Assembly (NCBI RefSeq): GCF_002749615.1
Contig: NZ_CP024201.1
Coordinates: forward strand, 1,054,001-1,118,000
DNA: 64,000 nt
Direction of reading: 5' to 3'
From: Caulobacter mirabilis
GTDB lineage: Bacteria; Pseudomonadota; Alphaproteobacteria; Caulobacterales; Caulobacteraceae
The notes beneath the pieces are model-generated. The model worked only from the letters and a program-made list of their open reading frames with translations. It ran no database searches and was not told the origin of the DNA. The stretch's first letter is position 1, and every line of letters begins with the position of its first letter. Positions 51,851 through 60,151 of this stretch are shown in pieces. Both the position numbers and the translations under genes were made by a program.

Positions 51851-54066
51851 CAGAACGCCGTGCGCAGGGTGACGGTGATCTTGCGCGGCTCGCCATAGTA
51901 GCCGCCGTTGTAGAAGCCGACGCGGCGCCAGTAGGTCTTGTCGAACAGGTTGTCGACGTTGACCGACAGCGAGACGTGGTCGTTGACCCGGTAGCGCGCC
52001 ATCAGGTTGGCCAGCACATACGAATCCTGGCGCACATTGGTCCGGACGGTGGTGGTGTTCGACGTCGGGATGGTGGCCAGGGTGTAGATTTCGCTCTGCC
52101 AGTTCAGTCCGCCGCCGACAGTCAGGCCGTCAAGGACGCCGCCCCACAGGCCGTCCAGGTCGTAGGTGGTGTAGAGGCGGGCGATGTTGCGCGGGTTGAG
52201 GGTGTTGATCCGCAGCGCCGCCTGGTTCTCGGTGTAGGCGTAGGTGTAGCCGCCCTGAACCCGCCAGCGGTCGGTGATCGAGCCGGCGACCTCGAGCTCG
52301 AAGCCGCGGGTCTCGGCGCCCGGGACGGCGCGGTAGGCGGTGCTGCCGTCGGGCAGCAGGAAGCCGTCCGGAACGGTCGGGTCGACCTCGGCCAGGTTCT
52401 CCTGCTTCACGAAGAAGCCGGCCGCCGCGACGTACAGCTTGCCCTCGAAGAACTCGCCCTTCAGCCCCGTCTCGTAGTTCGAGCCGATGACCGGCGGCAG
52501 CTGCTCGTTGTGCTTGTCCTTGTTGCTCTGCGGCTTGAACAGGTCCGAGTAGGACGCGTAGGCCGAGATGTTCGACGTGACGTCGAAGATCACCCCGACA
52601 TAGGGCGTCAGCCGGTCCTCGGCGTATTTGCCGGTGGTGCGTGCATAGGCGCCGGCCACGTAGTGGTCGGTCCGCGTTTCCCACTGGCTGCTGCGCGCGC
52701 CCAGGATGACCTTCAGCCGGTCGGTCGGGTTCAGGCGCAGCGCGCCGTAGACGCCGGTCTCCTTGGTCCGCGCGATCTGCAGCGGCTTGCCGGTGTTGAA
52801 GGTCGTCGGCTTGGGGATGTTCCCGGTCCAGGTCCGGATGTCGGGAATGGTCATGGGATAGGGGCGAGGTTCTCTGATTCCCGTGTCCAGGGTCGTCCCG
52901 TCGCGCTCGTAGCCGTTGGCGCCGAAGACCAGCTCGTGCTTGCGCCCGAACAGCTCGAACGGCCCGGAGGCGTAGATGTCGAAGCCCGTCTCTTCCTCCT
53001 GGTAGACGTTGTAGTAGTCGGCGACGGTCAGGCCGGCGCCGGTCTGGCGGTTCGGATAGCCGCCGTAGCCGTAGAACAGGAGGGCGGTGGACTCGCTCTC
53101 GCGCCGGTTCACCGCCGCCCGCAGGGTCCAGTCGCCCGGCAGCTGTTGTTCGACCACGCCGTACAGGTTCTCGGAGTTGCGGTCCCAGGTGCTCCACTTG
53201 GCCGCGACGTTGTAGCTGCGCGGCAGGTTGGTCGGCGTGCCGTCACGGTAGTAGAGCGGGGTCGTGCCCCAGGTCGTGCCCTTGGGGGTGACCTCCAGGT
53301 AGTCGTAGCCGACCCGCACCAGGGTCGTGTCGGTCACATCCGCCTCGACAGCCAGAAGGCCGAGGGTCTTCTTCTCCTCGTAGAGGTCGAAGTAGGACTG
53401 CCGCTTCTCGAAGCCGGTCACCAGCCGCGCCCGGACCTTGCCGTCGGCGAACACCGGGCCGGACAGGTCGGTCTCGATCCGGCCGCGTCCCCAGCTGCCG
53501 GCGGTCAGGCCGACGCTGCCGACGATGTCCTTGGTCGGCGCCTTGCGGATCAGATTGACGGTGGCGGACGGATCGCCAGAGCCGGTGACCAGGCCGGTGG
53601 CGCCGCGCACCACCTCGACCCGCTCGTAGATGGCGGTGTCGTTCATCACGCTGTTGCCGGACGAGTAACTGGTCGGCACGCCGTCGGCCTGGAAGTTGGC
53701 GATGGCGAAGCCTCGCGAGCTGAAGCCGACTCGGTTGGAGTCCAGCTCCTGGACGGTGATGCCGGTGGTCTGCTCCAGGACTGCGGAGATCGAGGACAGG
53801 GCGAAGTCGTCCATCCGCTCGCGGGTGATCACCGTCACCGACTGTGGCGTTTCCTTCAGGCTGAGCGGCAGTTTGGCGGCGGAGGCGGTCTGTCCGGCCT
53901 GGTAGCCGTTGCGGTGGCCGGTGACGACCACGCCTTCGACGTCGGTGGAGGTCTCGGCTTCATCAGCAGTCCGGGCGAGGGCGGGGGAGGCGAGGGCCGT
54001 CCCCGCCAACAGCAGAACCATCAGCGCGGAGCCCGCGCGACCCGAAGTGGAACTCGAACAACGCAA
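51850..54066 (-). CDS. TonB-dependent siderophore receptor
   Basis: A 738-residue receptor (TTG start at 54066). Signal sequence SALMVLLLAGTALASPALA, then the plug: ETPQSVTVITRERMDDFALS, GITVQELDSNRVGFSSRGFA, VRGATGLVTGSGDPSATVNL. The 22-strand barrel runs to the terminal aromatic ending ITVTLRTAF. The plug's VEGVVVTGHRNGYQAGQTAS is a TonB-box-like region. It resembles FhuE/FpvA ferrisiderophore receptors; the ligand is not known. A GGGGG precedes the TTG by 5 bases; a TTG at 54147 lies too close to the Fur box. It heads the four-gene operon. Confidence 0.93.
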   Translation of the reverse strand: MRCSSSTSGRAGSALMVLLLAGTALASPALARTADEAETSTDVEGVVVTGHRNGYQAGQTASAAKLPLSLKETPQSVTVITRERMDDFALSSISAVLEQTTGITVQELDSNRVGFSSRGFAIANFQADGVPTSYSSGNSVMNDTAIYERVEVVRGATGLVTGSGDPSATVNLIRKAPTKDIVGSVGLTAGSWGRGRIETDLSGPVFADGKVRARLVTGFEKRQSYFDLYEEKKTLGLLAVEADVTDTTLVRVGYDYLEVTPKGTTWGTTPLYYRDGTPTNLPRSYNVAAKWSTWDRNSENLYGVVEQQLPGDWTLRAAVNRRESESTALLFYGYGGYPNRQTGAGLTVADYYNVYQEEETGFDIYASGPFELFGRKHELVFGANGYERDGTTLDTGIREPRPYPMTIPDIRTWTGNIPKPTTFNTGKPLQIARTKETGVYGALRLNPTDRLKVILGARSSQWETRTDHYVAGAYARTTGKYAEDRLTPYVGVIFDVTSNISAYASYSDLFKPQSNKDKHNEQLPPVIGSNYETGLKGEFFEGKLYVAAAGFFVKQENLAEVDPTVPDGFLLPDGSTAYRAVPGAETRGFELEVAGSITDRWRVQGGYTYAYTENQAALRINTLNPRNIARLYTTYDLDGLWGGVLDGLTVGGGLNWQSEIYTLATIPTSNTTTVRTNVRQDSYVLANLMARYRVNDHVSLSVNVDNLFDKTYWRRVGFYNGGYYGEPRKITVTLRTAF

Positions 54067-54154
54067 CGCTACCCCCTGAATCCAACAGCCCCGACGCCCA
54101 GTCGGCGTCTGGCGGCAGGGCGTAGTGCGACTGGTTATCAGATGCAAGAGATTC

Positions 54155-54169
54155 TAAGAATCATTCTCA
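54155..54169 (-). promoter_or_regulatory. Putative Fur box upstream of the siderophore operon
   Basis: TAAGAATCATTCTCA on the plus strand reads TGAGAATGATTCTTA on the operon strand, matching the 7-1-7 Fur pattern TGATAAT-N-ATTATCA at 12 of 15 positions. It lies about 90 bases upstream of the proposed TonB-receptor start, where iron-bound Fur would block transcription. Confidence 0.68.
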
Positions 54170-54321
54170 AGATAGAGTTCTCGATGTGATGTCGATCCGC
54201 GCCGTGTGTGGAACGTTCGTTTTGAGAGAATTTGTTTCAAAAGAAACTTTAGGTTGCATACCCGAGAGGGCGCCGCTCTTCTGAACTCAGCGCGCAAAAG
54301 CGCTCATCTTGGGAGGAGCGT

Positions 54322-54600
54322 ATGATCAGCAAGGTCAAGGTGATCGCCGGAGCGGCGATCCTCGCTTTCATGGGGTCGGCCAGCCAGGCTCAGGGCTACG
54401 ATCCCAATCTGACCGGCTACCACTACGTCTATTACGCCGATGCGGCGAAGACGATTCCGCTGGGCGAGGTCTCCGACCGCGGCTGCGGCGGCTGGGGCGA
54501 GCACAGGTTCGTCCTGCGGGCCTACGTTCCGTCGCCCTACTACGACACCACGGAGATCTTCTACTGCGGCGACGGCGGCATGGAGCCGCCCTGGTGGTGA
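54322..54600 (+). CDS. Small secreted protein (DUF6289-like)
   Basis: A 92-residue protein with signal peptide ISKVKVIAGAAILAFMGSAS. The mature part contains YHYVYYADAAKTIPLGEVSD and RGCGGWGEHRFVLRAYVPSP, with YYDTTEIFYCGDGGMEPPWW. The single Cys pair suggests a disulfide. This fits the small DUF6289 pattern. Its GGAGGAGCGT site is well placed. Function unknown. Confidence 0.75.
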   Translation: MISKVKVIAGAAILAFMGSASQAQGYDPNLTGYHYVYYADAAKTIPLGEVSDRGCGGWGEHRFVLRAYVPSPYYDTTEIFYCGDGGMEPPWW

Positions 54601-54607
54601 TCTGAAG

Positions 54608-54636
54608 AGGGGCCGCCCGAGCGCCGGGCGGCCCCT
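54608..54636. terminator. Bidirectional terminator between convergent genes
   Basis: AGGGGCCGCCCG pairs perfectly with CGGGCGGCCCCT (12 bp, 5-base loop AGCGC). It lies between the stop of the DUF6289-like gene and the stop of the DUF1190 gene. T-rich tracts on either side are short. Confidence 0.7.
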
Positions 54637-54651
54637 AGTCCTTGAGGTCGA

Positions 54652-55293
54652 TCAGCCGCCGTAGCCGCGGCCGCCGCCGCCGAAGCCGCCGCGGGACACC
54701 ACCGACGTCCGGCTCTGAACGCGGGCCGGCGCCTTCTCGAGGCCGTAGTCGCTGGCCTTCACGGACGTCTTGCCGGTGCTGTAGTCGCGATAGACGTATC
54801 CGCCGCCGTAGCCGTTGCCGTAGCGGGCCTCGCAGGAGCCGTTGGAATAGCGGTACGTGCATTCCCGGTAGAGCGGGCGGGTCCCGTAAGACCGGCCGTC
54901 GCTGAGCAGCTGGCCGATGACGAAGCCCGTCACCAGCGGGGTGAAGAACGACCCCGAGCCGGAGTTGTTCACCTGGCACTGCCCGGACCCCCAGCTGTTC
55001 TCGCACTCCTCCTTGGTCCAGAAGCGCGGGGCCGTGCTGGCGGCCTGCTTCTGGGCGTCGGCGAAGGCCTTGTCGCACTGGTCGGCGGACAGCTTGCCCT
55101 CGGTCTTGCACTCGGCCAGGGAGGTATAGGCTGAGGCCGTCTCCACGGCTGAGTTGAGCTGCGACGAGGGCGTCGATGAATCGCAGGCGGCGAGCGTGAA
55201 GCTGGCCGTGGCCATCAGGCCGCTGACGTGGAGGACCCGAGAGCGCTTCAGGCGGCGCGGCGTCGTGGCTTCTGGCGCGTTTGGCTGGGACAT
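54652..55293 (-). CDS. DUF1190 lipoprotein-like protein (YjfM/YgiB family)
   Basis: A 213-residue protein. The start of the protein is basic (RRLKRSRVLHVSGLMATASF) and leads into a lipobox-like TLAACDSS. The DUF1190 pattern follows: YTSLAECKTEGKLSADQCDK, APRFWTKEECENSWGSGQCQ, LVTGFVIGQLLSDG, ECTYRYSNGSCEARYGNG, with conserved Cys pairs. The C-terminus is Gly-rich. It is the last gene of the leftward half of the yjf-like module. In E. coli, YjfM is in an operon with YjfI-L and YjfC; the molecular role is not established. Confidence 0.9.
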   Translation of the reverse strand: MSQPNAPEATTPRRLKRSRVLHVSGLMATASFTLAACDSSTPSSQLNSAVETASAYTSLAECKTEGKLSADQCDKAFADAQKQAASTAPRFWTKEECENSWGSGQCQVNNSGSGSFFTPLVTGFVIGQLLSDGRSYGTRPLYRECTYRYSNGSCEARYGNGYGGGYVYRDYSTGKTSVKASDYGLEKAPARVQSRTSVVSRGGFGGGGRGYGG

Positions 55294-55298
55294 GGCGG

Positions 55299-55712
55299 TC
55301 AGGCCGTCATGCAGGCGGCGTTCAGCAGCCCGATGCAGATGGACACGGAGGCCATGTACAGGCCGGCCGCGATCTCGCCGGCCTCGATCCGCGCGACGAA
55401 GTTCCGGAACGCCAGGCGGCTGATGACGACGAAGGCGACGACCTGGATCACGCCGGCCAGAACCGCCCAGGCGGCGAACTCGGGCAGGCTGACGGTGTGC
55501 GACAGCGCCGACGCCAGGGGCAGGACATAGCCGATCAGGGCGCCGCCCAGGGTGATCGCGGCGGCCGGGTTGCCCTCCCGGATCAGGGAGCGCTCATGAT
55601 AGGGCGTGACCCACTGGTAGATGATTTTGAACGCCAGGGTGAAGATCCCCGCGGCGGCGAAGGCGATCAGGAAGGCGACGGCGCCCTGCTGAAACGCGAA
55701 CCAGTCAAACAT
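55299..55712 (-). CDS. DUF350 membrane protein (YjfL family)
   Basis: A 137-residue protein with four helices (VAFLIAFAAAGIFTLAFKII, PAAAITLGGALIGYVLPLAS, AWAVLAGVIQVVAFVVISRL, EIAAGLYMASVSICIGLLNA). This is the DUF350 pattern, two similar helix pairs with Asn/Gly turns, as in E. coli YjfL. Such proteins are placed in envelope-stress or phage-shock-like gene sets. It lies 21 bases after the DUF2491 gene and 5 bases before the DUF1190 gene on the same strand. Confidence 0.92.
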   Translation of the reverse strand: MFDWFAFQQGAVAFLIAFAAAGIFTLAFKIIYQWVTPYHERSLIREGNPAAAITLGGALIGYVLPLASALSHTVSLPEFAAWAVLAGVIQVVAFVVISRLAFRNFVARIEAGEIAAGLYMASVSICIGLLNAACMTA

Positions 55713-55733
55713 GGAAACTCTCCCAATGCGCGC

Positions 55734-56381
55734 TCAGGCGCGGAACTCGGCCATCTCCAGCGGGATGCCGATCATGATCTCGTGTGTGGTCTCGCCGCCG
55801 TCCGGCTGCTGCTCCAGGGCCAGCATCAGTTCGCGTCCGCTCGACAGCTCGCGGGCGAACAGCATGCAGGTCTGGAAGATCTTCGCGTAGGGGCGGATCG
55901 CGGCGCGGTCGTCCCAGATGGTCTCCCAGAGGGTGACCGGCGGCTGGATGGCGTCGCTTTCCGAGAACCAGAACCGCGGATAGTCCGAAAGGTCTTCGGC
56001 CGCGCCCCGGAACACCGGCTCGGACAGGCGGTCCCGCCAGACCCGCCGCTCCCGCTCGCTGGAAGGGTAGGCCGAGCGCCAGGGGATGAAGAGGCTGAAG
56101 TCGTAGCTCTCCTCGCCGGCCGCATCGTCGCTCATCGCCTGCAGCATGATGTGGTCGTCGGTGTAGAAGCGATGGACGAACTGGCCGCTGTCCAGGGTGA
56201 TCAACCCCTGGGCGGTGATGTCCAGGGCGTCGCGGTCCAACGCGAACACGGTCTCGTCGCCCAACCGTCGCCAGGCGAGCGGATCCAGCGCGACGGCGCG
56301 GCCGACGGTGATGTCGCGCACTTCCGCCAGCCGGCGCTCCGGCTCGTTGTTCTTCTTGCCGCCGAACAGCTTGCCGAACAT
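55734..56381 (-). CDS. DUF2491 protein (YjfK family)
   Basis: A 215-residue cytosolic protein: MFGKLFGGKKNNEPERRLAE, LDPLAWRRLGDETVFALDRD, LDSGQFVHRFYTDDHIMLQA, YPRFWFSESDAIQPPVTLWE, HEIMIGIPLEMAEFRA. This fits DUF2491 (E. coli YjfK). The stop is 21 bases before the DUF350 gene. The proteins are predicted to work with YjfI and a PspA-like protein; no enzyme motif is visible. Confidence 0.9.
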   Translation of the reverse strand: MFGKLFGGKKNNEPERRLAEVRDITVGRAVALDPLAWRRLGDETVFALDRDALDITAQGLITLDSGQFVHRFYTDDHIMLQAMSDDAAGEESYDFSLFIPWRSAYPSSERERRVWRDRLSEPVFRGAAEDLSDYPRFWFSESDAIQPPVTLWETIWDDRAAIRPYAKIFQTCMLFARELSSGRELMLALEQQPDGGETTHEIMIGIPLEMAEFRA

Positions 56382-56383
56382 GC

Positions 56384-57427
56384 CTAGGCCTCCGCCAGCG
56401 CCCGGGAGTCCAGGCGCGCGCTGGCGACATAGAACAGCCGGTCGCCGGTGGATACGAGCGTGTCGGGGCTGGGGTTGAAGCGCGGCTCGGTCTGCCCCGC
56501 CGGCTGGAGCGCCAGCAGGGTCGCGCTGCGCTCCCACAGCCGGCGCGTCAGTTCGCCGGTCGGCCGCTGGGCGCTGTCCCAGGTCAGGCTGAACAGGGTC
56601 GCGCCCTCGTCCAGGTGGCTGGTCAGGGCGCCGATCACCTGGCTCGCCCCAGGGTCTGAGGCGGCTCGGGCCAGCAGCTCGGCGCCCGAGGCCACGACCA
56701 CTTCTACGGCCGGGCAGTGCTGGGCCAGCAGCCGGGCGTTGTCGGTCTCTTCGAAGAAGCAGACGATATGGGCCGAGGGCGAGGCCACGGCCGCCGCCGC
56801 CAGGGTCGCCGCCAGGGTGTCGGCGTCGCTGGACGCATAGACCAGGATGCGGTCCGCCGCCGCCGCGCCGGCGCGGGTCAGCGCCGCGGCGGAGGTCAGG
56901 CTTTCGCTCTGCACGTAGCGGACGCGCGGATCGGGCTCGAGGATGGTCTGGCGCGTGAGCAGGATGAGGGTCCGCCCCGGCGTCTCCTCGGTGCACAGCT
57001 CGTCGATCATCTTCGGCGTGCGCGCCGCGTCATAGCCGATCAGGAGGATGCTGCCGGTCATCCTTGAAAAATCTCCTTTGCCCGCCCGTCGGGCGCGCCA
57101 GACGTCGCCGATCGAGCCGAGCACCTTGGCGACCACGGTGGTGAAGGCGGCGATGGCGCCCGGGAAGACCCAGAGCGCCGTGATGAGCCGGCCCGCCGAT
57201 CCTTGCGGACTGATGTCGCCATAGCCGACGGTGTAGGCGGTGGTCGCGTACCAGTAGAAGAAGTCCGCCGGCGCCTGGAGCTTGGTTTCGTCGGCGATCG
57301 ACAGCATCAGCCATGAGGACGCCGCGTGGAGCACGATCAACCCGGCCAGCATGCGCCAATGCATGTCGGCCGCGGCGTGGAGCGCCCGGTCGAAAACTTG
57401 CGCCAATCTGATGCGCGCCAGCACCAT
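56384..57427 (-). CDS. Potassium channel with TrkA-N/RCK domain
   Basis: A 347-residue two-helix channel. TM1 is LAGLIVLHAASSWLML, the pore helix and filter WYATTAYTVGYGDISPQGSA, TM2 ALWVFPGAIAAFTTVVAKVL. A cytosolic Rossmann domain follows: ILLIGYDAARTPKMIDELCT, IVCFFEETDNARLLAQHCP. The TVGYGD filter means K+ selectivity. The N-terminal GTG at 57430 is followed by ATG at 57427, which is better placed after AGGGGAAGGGT. It leads the leftward operon and is adjacent to the DUF2170 gene's palindromic intergenic region. Confidence 0.93.
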   Translation of the reverse strand: MVLARIRLAQVFDRALHAAADMHWRMLAGLIVLHAASSWLMLSIADETKLQAPADFFYWYATTAYTVGYGDISPQGSAGRLITALWVFPGAIAAFTTVVAKVLGSIGDVWRARRAGKGDFSRMTGSILLIGYDAARTPKMIDELCTEETPGRTLILLTRQTILEPDPRVRYVQSESLTSAAALTRAGAAAADRILVYASSDADTLAATLAAAAVASPSAHIVCFFEETDNARLLAQHCPAVEVVVASGAELLARAASDPGASQVIGALTSHLDEGATLFSLTWDSAQRPTGELTRRLWERSATLLALQPAGQTEPRFNPSPDTLVSTGDRLFYVASARLDSRALAEA

Positions 57428-57479
57428 CACCCTTCCCCTTGATATAACACTGGTCGAACCGCCTAGCCGAAGTCAAGCG

Positions 57480-57501
57480 TTCATGTTACGCGTTACATGA
57501 A
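57480..57501. promoter_or_regulatory. Palindromic operator-like site in the divergent yjf intergenic region
   Basis: TTCATGT-T-ACGCGT-T-ACATGAA is a 22-bp dyad with only two mismatched positions (the T/T pair). It ends two bases before the DUF2170-gene ATG and 50 bases from the channel gene ATG, so a protein bound here could control both operons. No strong Shine-Dalgarno is present for the rightward gene between this site and its ATG. Confidence 0.6.
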
Positions 57502-57503
57502 AC

Positions 57504-58169
57504 ATGCCCAGATCAACGTCCAACACCGCGAATGACCGCATCCGGGCCTGGCGACAGGCGCGGAAGGCGGCCGGAATGGTGAAGATCGAGATCTGGGCCC
57601 CGGAGTCCGCTCGAGAGGACATCAAGGCGGCGGTCCGGGCCATCGTTACAGAATCCACGAGGGCGCCCGAGCTGCGTCCCCGTCCCAGTCGTTCGACTTC
57701 CCGCTCCGGAGCAGACCACAAGATGGACGCCGTGATTGAAACCCCCTGGACCGTGCCGACCATAAAGGCGGCGCTGGAGACCTCCGACCTCGTGCGCGAC
57801 GGCGAGATGACCGTCCGGGTGCTGGAGGGCGCCGAGCCGGTGCTTCTGGCGACGATGCACGAGTACGGAGACCTGCCGATCTACCTCAGCGTCGGCGGGG
57901 CCCAGATCGTCTGTTCGGTGTTGCTGTGGCCGGTCGCCGAGCAGGGCAACCGCGCCCAGTTCAACGAGTTCCTGCTGAAGGCCCAGCGCGTGGTGCCGCT
58001 GTCGAACTTCGCGATCACCACCATCGGCGACGAGGACATTTATGAGCTGATGGGCGAGCTGTCGTGCAAGACCACGCTCCAGACCATTCTCATCGAGCTG
58101 CGCACCCTGGCCGAGAACGCGATCGACGCGACCGAGCTGCGCGAAACCTTCGCGGCCGACGCCGCCTGA
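57504..58169 (+). CDS. DUF2170 protein (YjfI family) with an N-terminal DNA-binding-like domain
   Basis: A 221-residue protein. Residues about 74-220 form DUF2170 (WTVPTIKAALETSDLVRDGE, LPIYLSVGGAQIVCSVLLWP, VVPLSNFAITTIGDEDIYEL, MGELSCKTTLQTILIELR). The first about 50 residues, NDRIRAWRQARKAAGMVKIE and IWAPESAREDIKAAVRAIV, have the strand-helix plan of ribbon-helix-helix DNA-binding proteins and resemble the N-terminus of short antitoxins of the VQIWVPD type. A basic Ser/Pro linker joins the parts. E. coli YjfI is shorter (about 133 residues, from memory), corresponding to the C-terminal part only. Starts at Met25 or Met74 are possible. Confidence 0.85.
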   Translation: MPRSTSNTANDRIRAWRQARKAAGMVKIEIWAPESAREDIKAAVRAIVTESTRAPELRPRPSRSTSRSGADHKMDAVIETPWTVPTIKAALETSDLVRDGEMTVRVLEGAEPVLLATMHEYGDLPIYLSVGGAQIVCSVLLWPVAEQGNRAQFNEFLLKAQRVVPLSNFAITTIGDEDIYELMGELSCKTTLQTILIELRTLAENAIDATELRETFAADAA

Positions 58170-58185
58170 TTTCGGAAGATCCCCC

Positions 58186-58935
58186 ATGTCCATGCTGAGA
58201 AAACTGTCCGCCCTGTTCCGCGGAACCGCGCATGACGCCGCCCAGAATGTGGTCGACGCCAACGCGCTGAAGATCCTCGACCAGGAAATCCGCGACGCCG
58301 ACAACGCCCAGGGCAAGGCGCGCGACGACCTCGCCGGCCTGGTCGCCCGCCGCCGCATGGCGGAAAGCGAGATGCAGAGCTTCCTGGACCAGATCGGCAA
58401 GTACGAGAGCTCCGCCCGCGCCGCCCTCGACCAGGGCAAGGAAGACCTGGCCCGGGAAGTCGCCCAGCGCATCGCCGATATCGAGACCGAGATCGACAAG
58501 CGCGGTCCGATGATCGAGGACATGAAGACGGCCGAGGCTCGCCTGCGGTCGGCCATCGCCGCGACGGACCAGAAGATCGAGACGCTGCGTCGCGAGATCG
58601 ACATCGTGAAGGTCAACGAGTCGGTGCAGCGCGCCCAGGCCTCGGTCGCCCTGAACTCCGCCGGCGCCCAATCGCGGATCGGCTCGGCCGCCGACAGCCT
58701 CCAGCGCATCAAGCAGCGTCAGGCCGTTCAGGAGGAGAAGCTGCGCGCCGGCCAGGAGCTGGAGGACAAGCGCACCGGCGCCGACCTCGACGCCAAGCTG
58801 CGCGACGCCGGCATCCTGCCCGGCCAGGCCTCGGCCGACGACGTGCTGGCGCGTCTGAGCCGGCGCGAGGAGGTGACGGTCGTCACCCCGCGGATCGGCC
58901 AGTCCGTCTCGTCCAAGGACAAGGACCCCGCCTGA
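58186..58935 (+). CDS. PspA/IM30-family coiled-coil protein (YjfJ family)
   Basis: A 249-residue mostly helical protein: LRKLSALFRGTAHDAAQNVV, ILDQEIRDADNAQGKARDDL, then long heptads with Glu/Ala/Lys through about 185, and a loose tail. This is the PspA/IM30 pattern, a membrane-binding ESCRT-III-like protein that stabilises damaged inner membranes. In this context it corresponds to E. coli YjfJ. GGAAGA precedes the ATG; it starts 17 bases after the DUF2170 gene and two bases before the next gene. Confidence 0.93.
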   Translation: MSMLRKLSALFRGTAHDAAQNVVDANALKILDQEIRDADNAQGKARDDLAGLVARRRMAESEMQSFLDQIGKYESSARAALDQGKEDLAREVAQRIADIETEIDKRGPMIEDMKTAEARLRSAIAATDQKIETLRREIDIVKVNESVQRAQASVALNSAGAQSRIGSAADSLQRIKQRQAVQEEKLRAGQELEDKRTGADLDAKLRDAGILPGQASADDVLARLSRREEVTVVTPRIGQSVSSKDKDPA

Positions 58936-58937
58936 GT

Positions 58938-60101
58938 ATGGAGCGTCTGCGTTTCGATCCCCGGCCCGACTGGGACGCCAAGGCCCAGGCCGTCGGCTTC
59001 ACCTGGCGGCACGACGACGGAAAGCTCTACTGGGACGAGTCGGCGGCCTACGCCTTCTCGCTCGAGGAGATCGAGGAGGGAATCGAAGCGCCGACGGCCG
59101 AGCTGCAGGGGCTCTGCCTCGATCTGGTCGCCGAGGCGGTCCAGTCGGAACGCCTGATGGAGCAGCTGGAGATCCCGGAGGCGATGCGCGACTACGTCTC
59201 CGACAGCTGGCGCCGGAGCGCGCCGTCGCTCTACGGCCGCTTCGACTTCGCCTATGACGGAACCGGGCCGGCCAAGCTCTACGAGTACAACGCCGACACC
59301 CCGACCAGCGTCTACGAGACGGCGGTGTTCCAGTGGCTCTGGCTGGAGGACCAGATCGCGGCCGGCGTTCTGCCGGCCGACGCGGACCAGTTCAACAGCC
59401 TGCACGAAAAGCTCGTCGACCGGTTCAAGACCATCTTCCCGAACGGCGGCTTCGTCCATTTCAGCTCCGACGCCGACTTCGTCGAGGATCGCCAGACGGT
59501 GCGGTTCCTCGAAGATCTCGCGCGCCAGGCCGGTCTGGACCCGCAGTTCGTCGCCATCGACCAGATCGGCCTGAACGCCGACGGCCGCTTCGTCGACCAC
59601 GAGAACTGGCTGATCAGCGCGATCTTCAAGCTGTATCCCTGGGAGCAGATGCTCCGCGACGACTACGCCGCCCCGCTGCCGGGCGCGGAGGTGGCCGTGC
59701 TGGAGCCGGCCTGGAAGAGCATCCTGTCCAACAAGGCCATCCTGCCGCTGCTCTGGGAACGGCACGCCGGCCACCCCAACCTCCTGGAAGCCTATTTCGA
59801 GGACGACCCGAAACGCGCGGCGTTGGGCGACAGCTATGCGCGCAAGCCGCTGTTCTCCCGCGAAGGCGCCAACGTCGAGCTGGTGGACGCGGGCGTCAGC
59901 GCGGGCATGGACGACGGCGGCTATGGCGACGGCCGGCACATCCTCCAGGCGTTGCGGCCGCCGCCGAATTTCGACGGGCAGCACGTGATCATCGGCTCCT
60001 GGCTGGTCGGGAACGAGCCCGCCGGCATCGGCCTGCGGGAGGACCCGGGCCGGGTCACGCGCAACACCTCGCGGTTCATCCCGCACTTCATCCGCGGCTA
60101 G
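58938..60101 (+). CDS. Glutathionylspermidine-synthase-like ATP-grasp ligase (YjfC/YgiC family)
   Basis: A 387-residue protein of the glutathionylspermidine synthase preATP-grasp/ATP-grasp family: [120 protein letters not shown]. It would ligate an amine to a peptide or protein carboxyl group using ATP. The amidase half of E. coli Gsp is absent, as in YjfC/YgiC. Substrate unknown; in this cassette the target may be envelope-linked. It starts two bases after the PspA gene. Confidence 0.94.
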   Translation: MERLRFDPRPDWDAKAQAVGFTWRHDDGKLYWDESAAYAFSLEEIEEGIEAPTAELQGLCLDLVAEAVQSERLMEQLEIPEAMRDYVSDSWRRSAPSLYGRFDFAYDGTGPAKLYEYNADTPTSVYETAVFQWLWLEDQIAAGVLPADADQFNSLHEKLVDRFKTIFPNGGFVHFSSDADFVEDRQTVRFLEDLARQAGLDPQFVAIDQIGLNADGRFVDHENWLISAIFKLYPWEQMLRDDYAAPLPGAEVAVLEPAWKSILSNKAILPLLWERHAGHPNLLEAYFEDDPKRAALGDSYARKPLFSREGANVELVDAGVSAGMDDGGYGDGRHILQALRPPPNFDGQHVIIGSWLVGNEPAGIGLREDPGRVTRNTSRFIPHFIRG

Positions 60102-60151
60102 GACGTGATCGGCCCCGCGCATCGCGCGGCCGACTCTCCTATATTCGGCCT

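Noticed and set aside
51976-54189. Plus-strand frame of 737 residues opposite the TonB receptor
   Set aside because: Antisense shadow; the receptor's plug and barrel motifs are clear on the minus strand.
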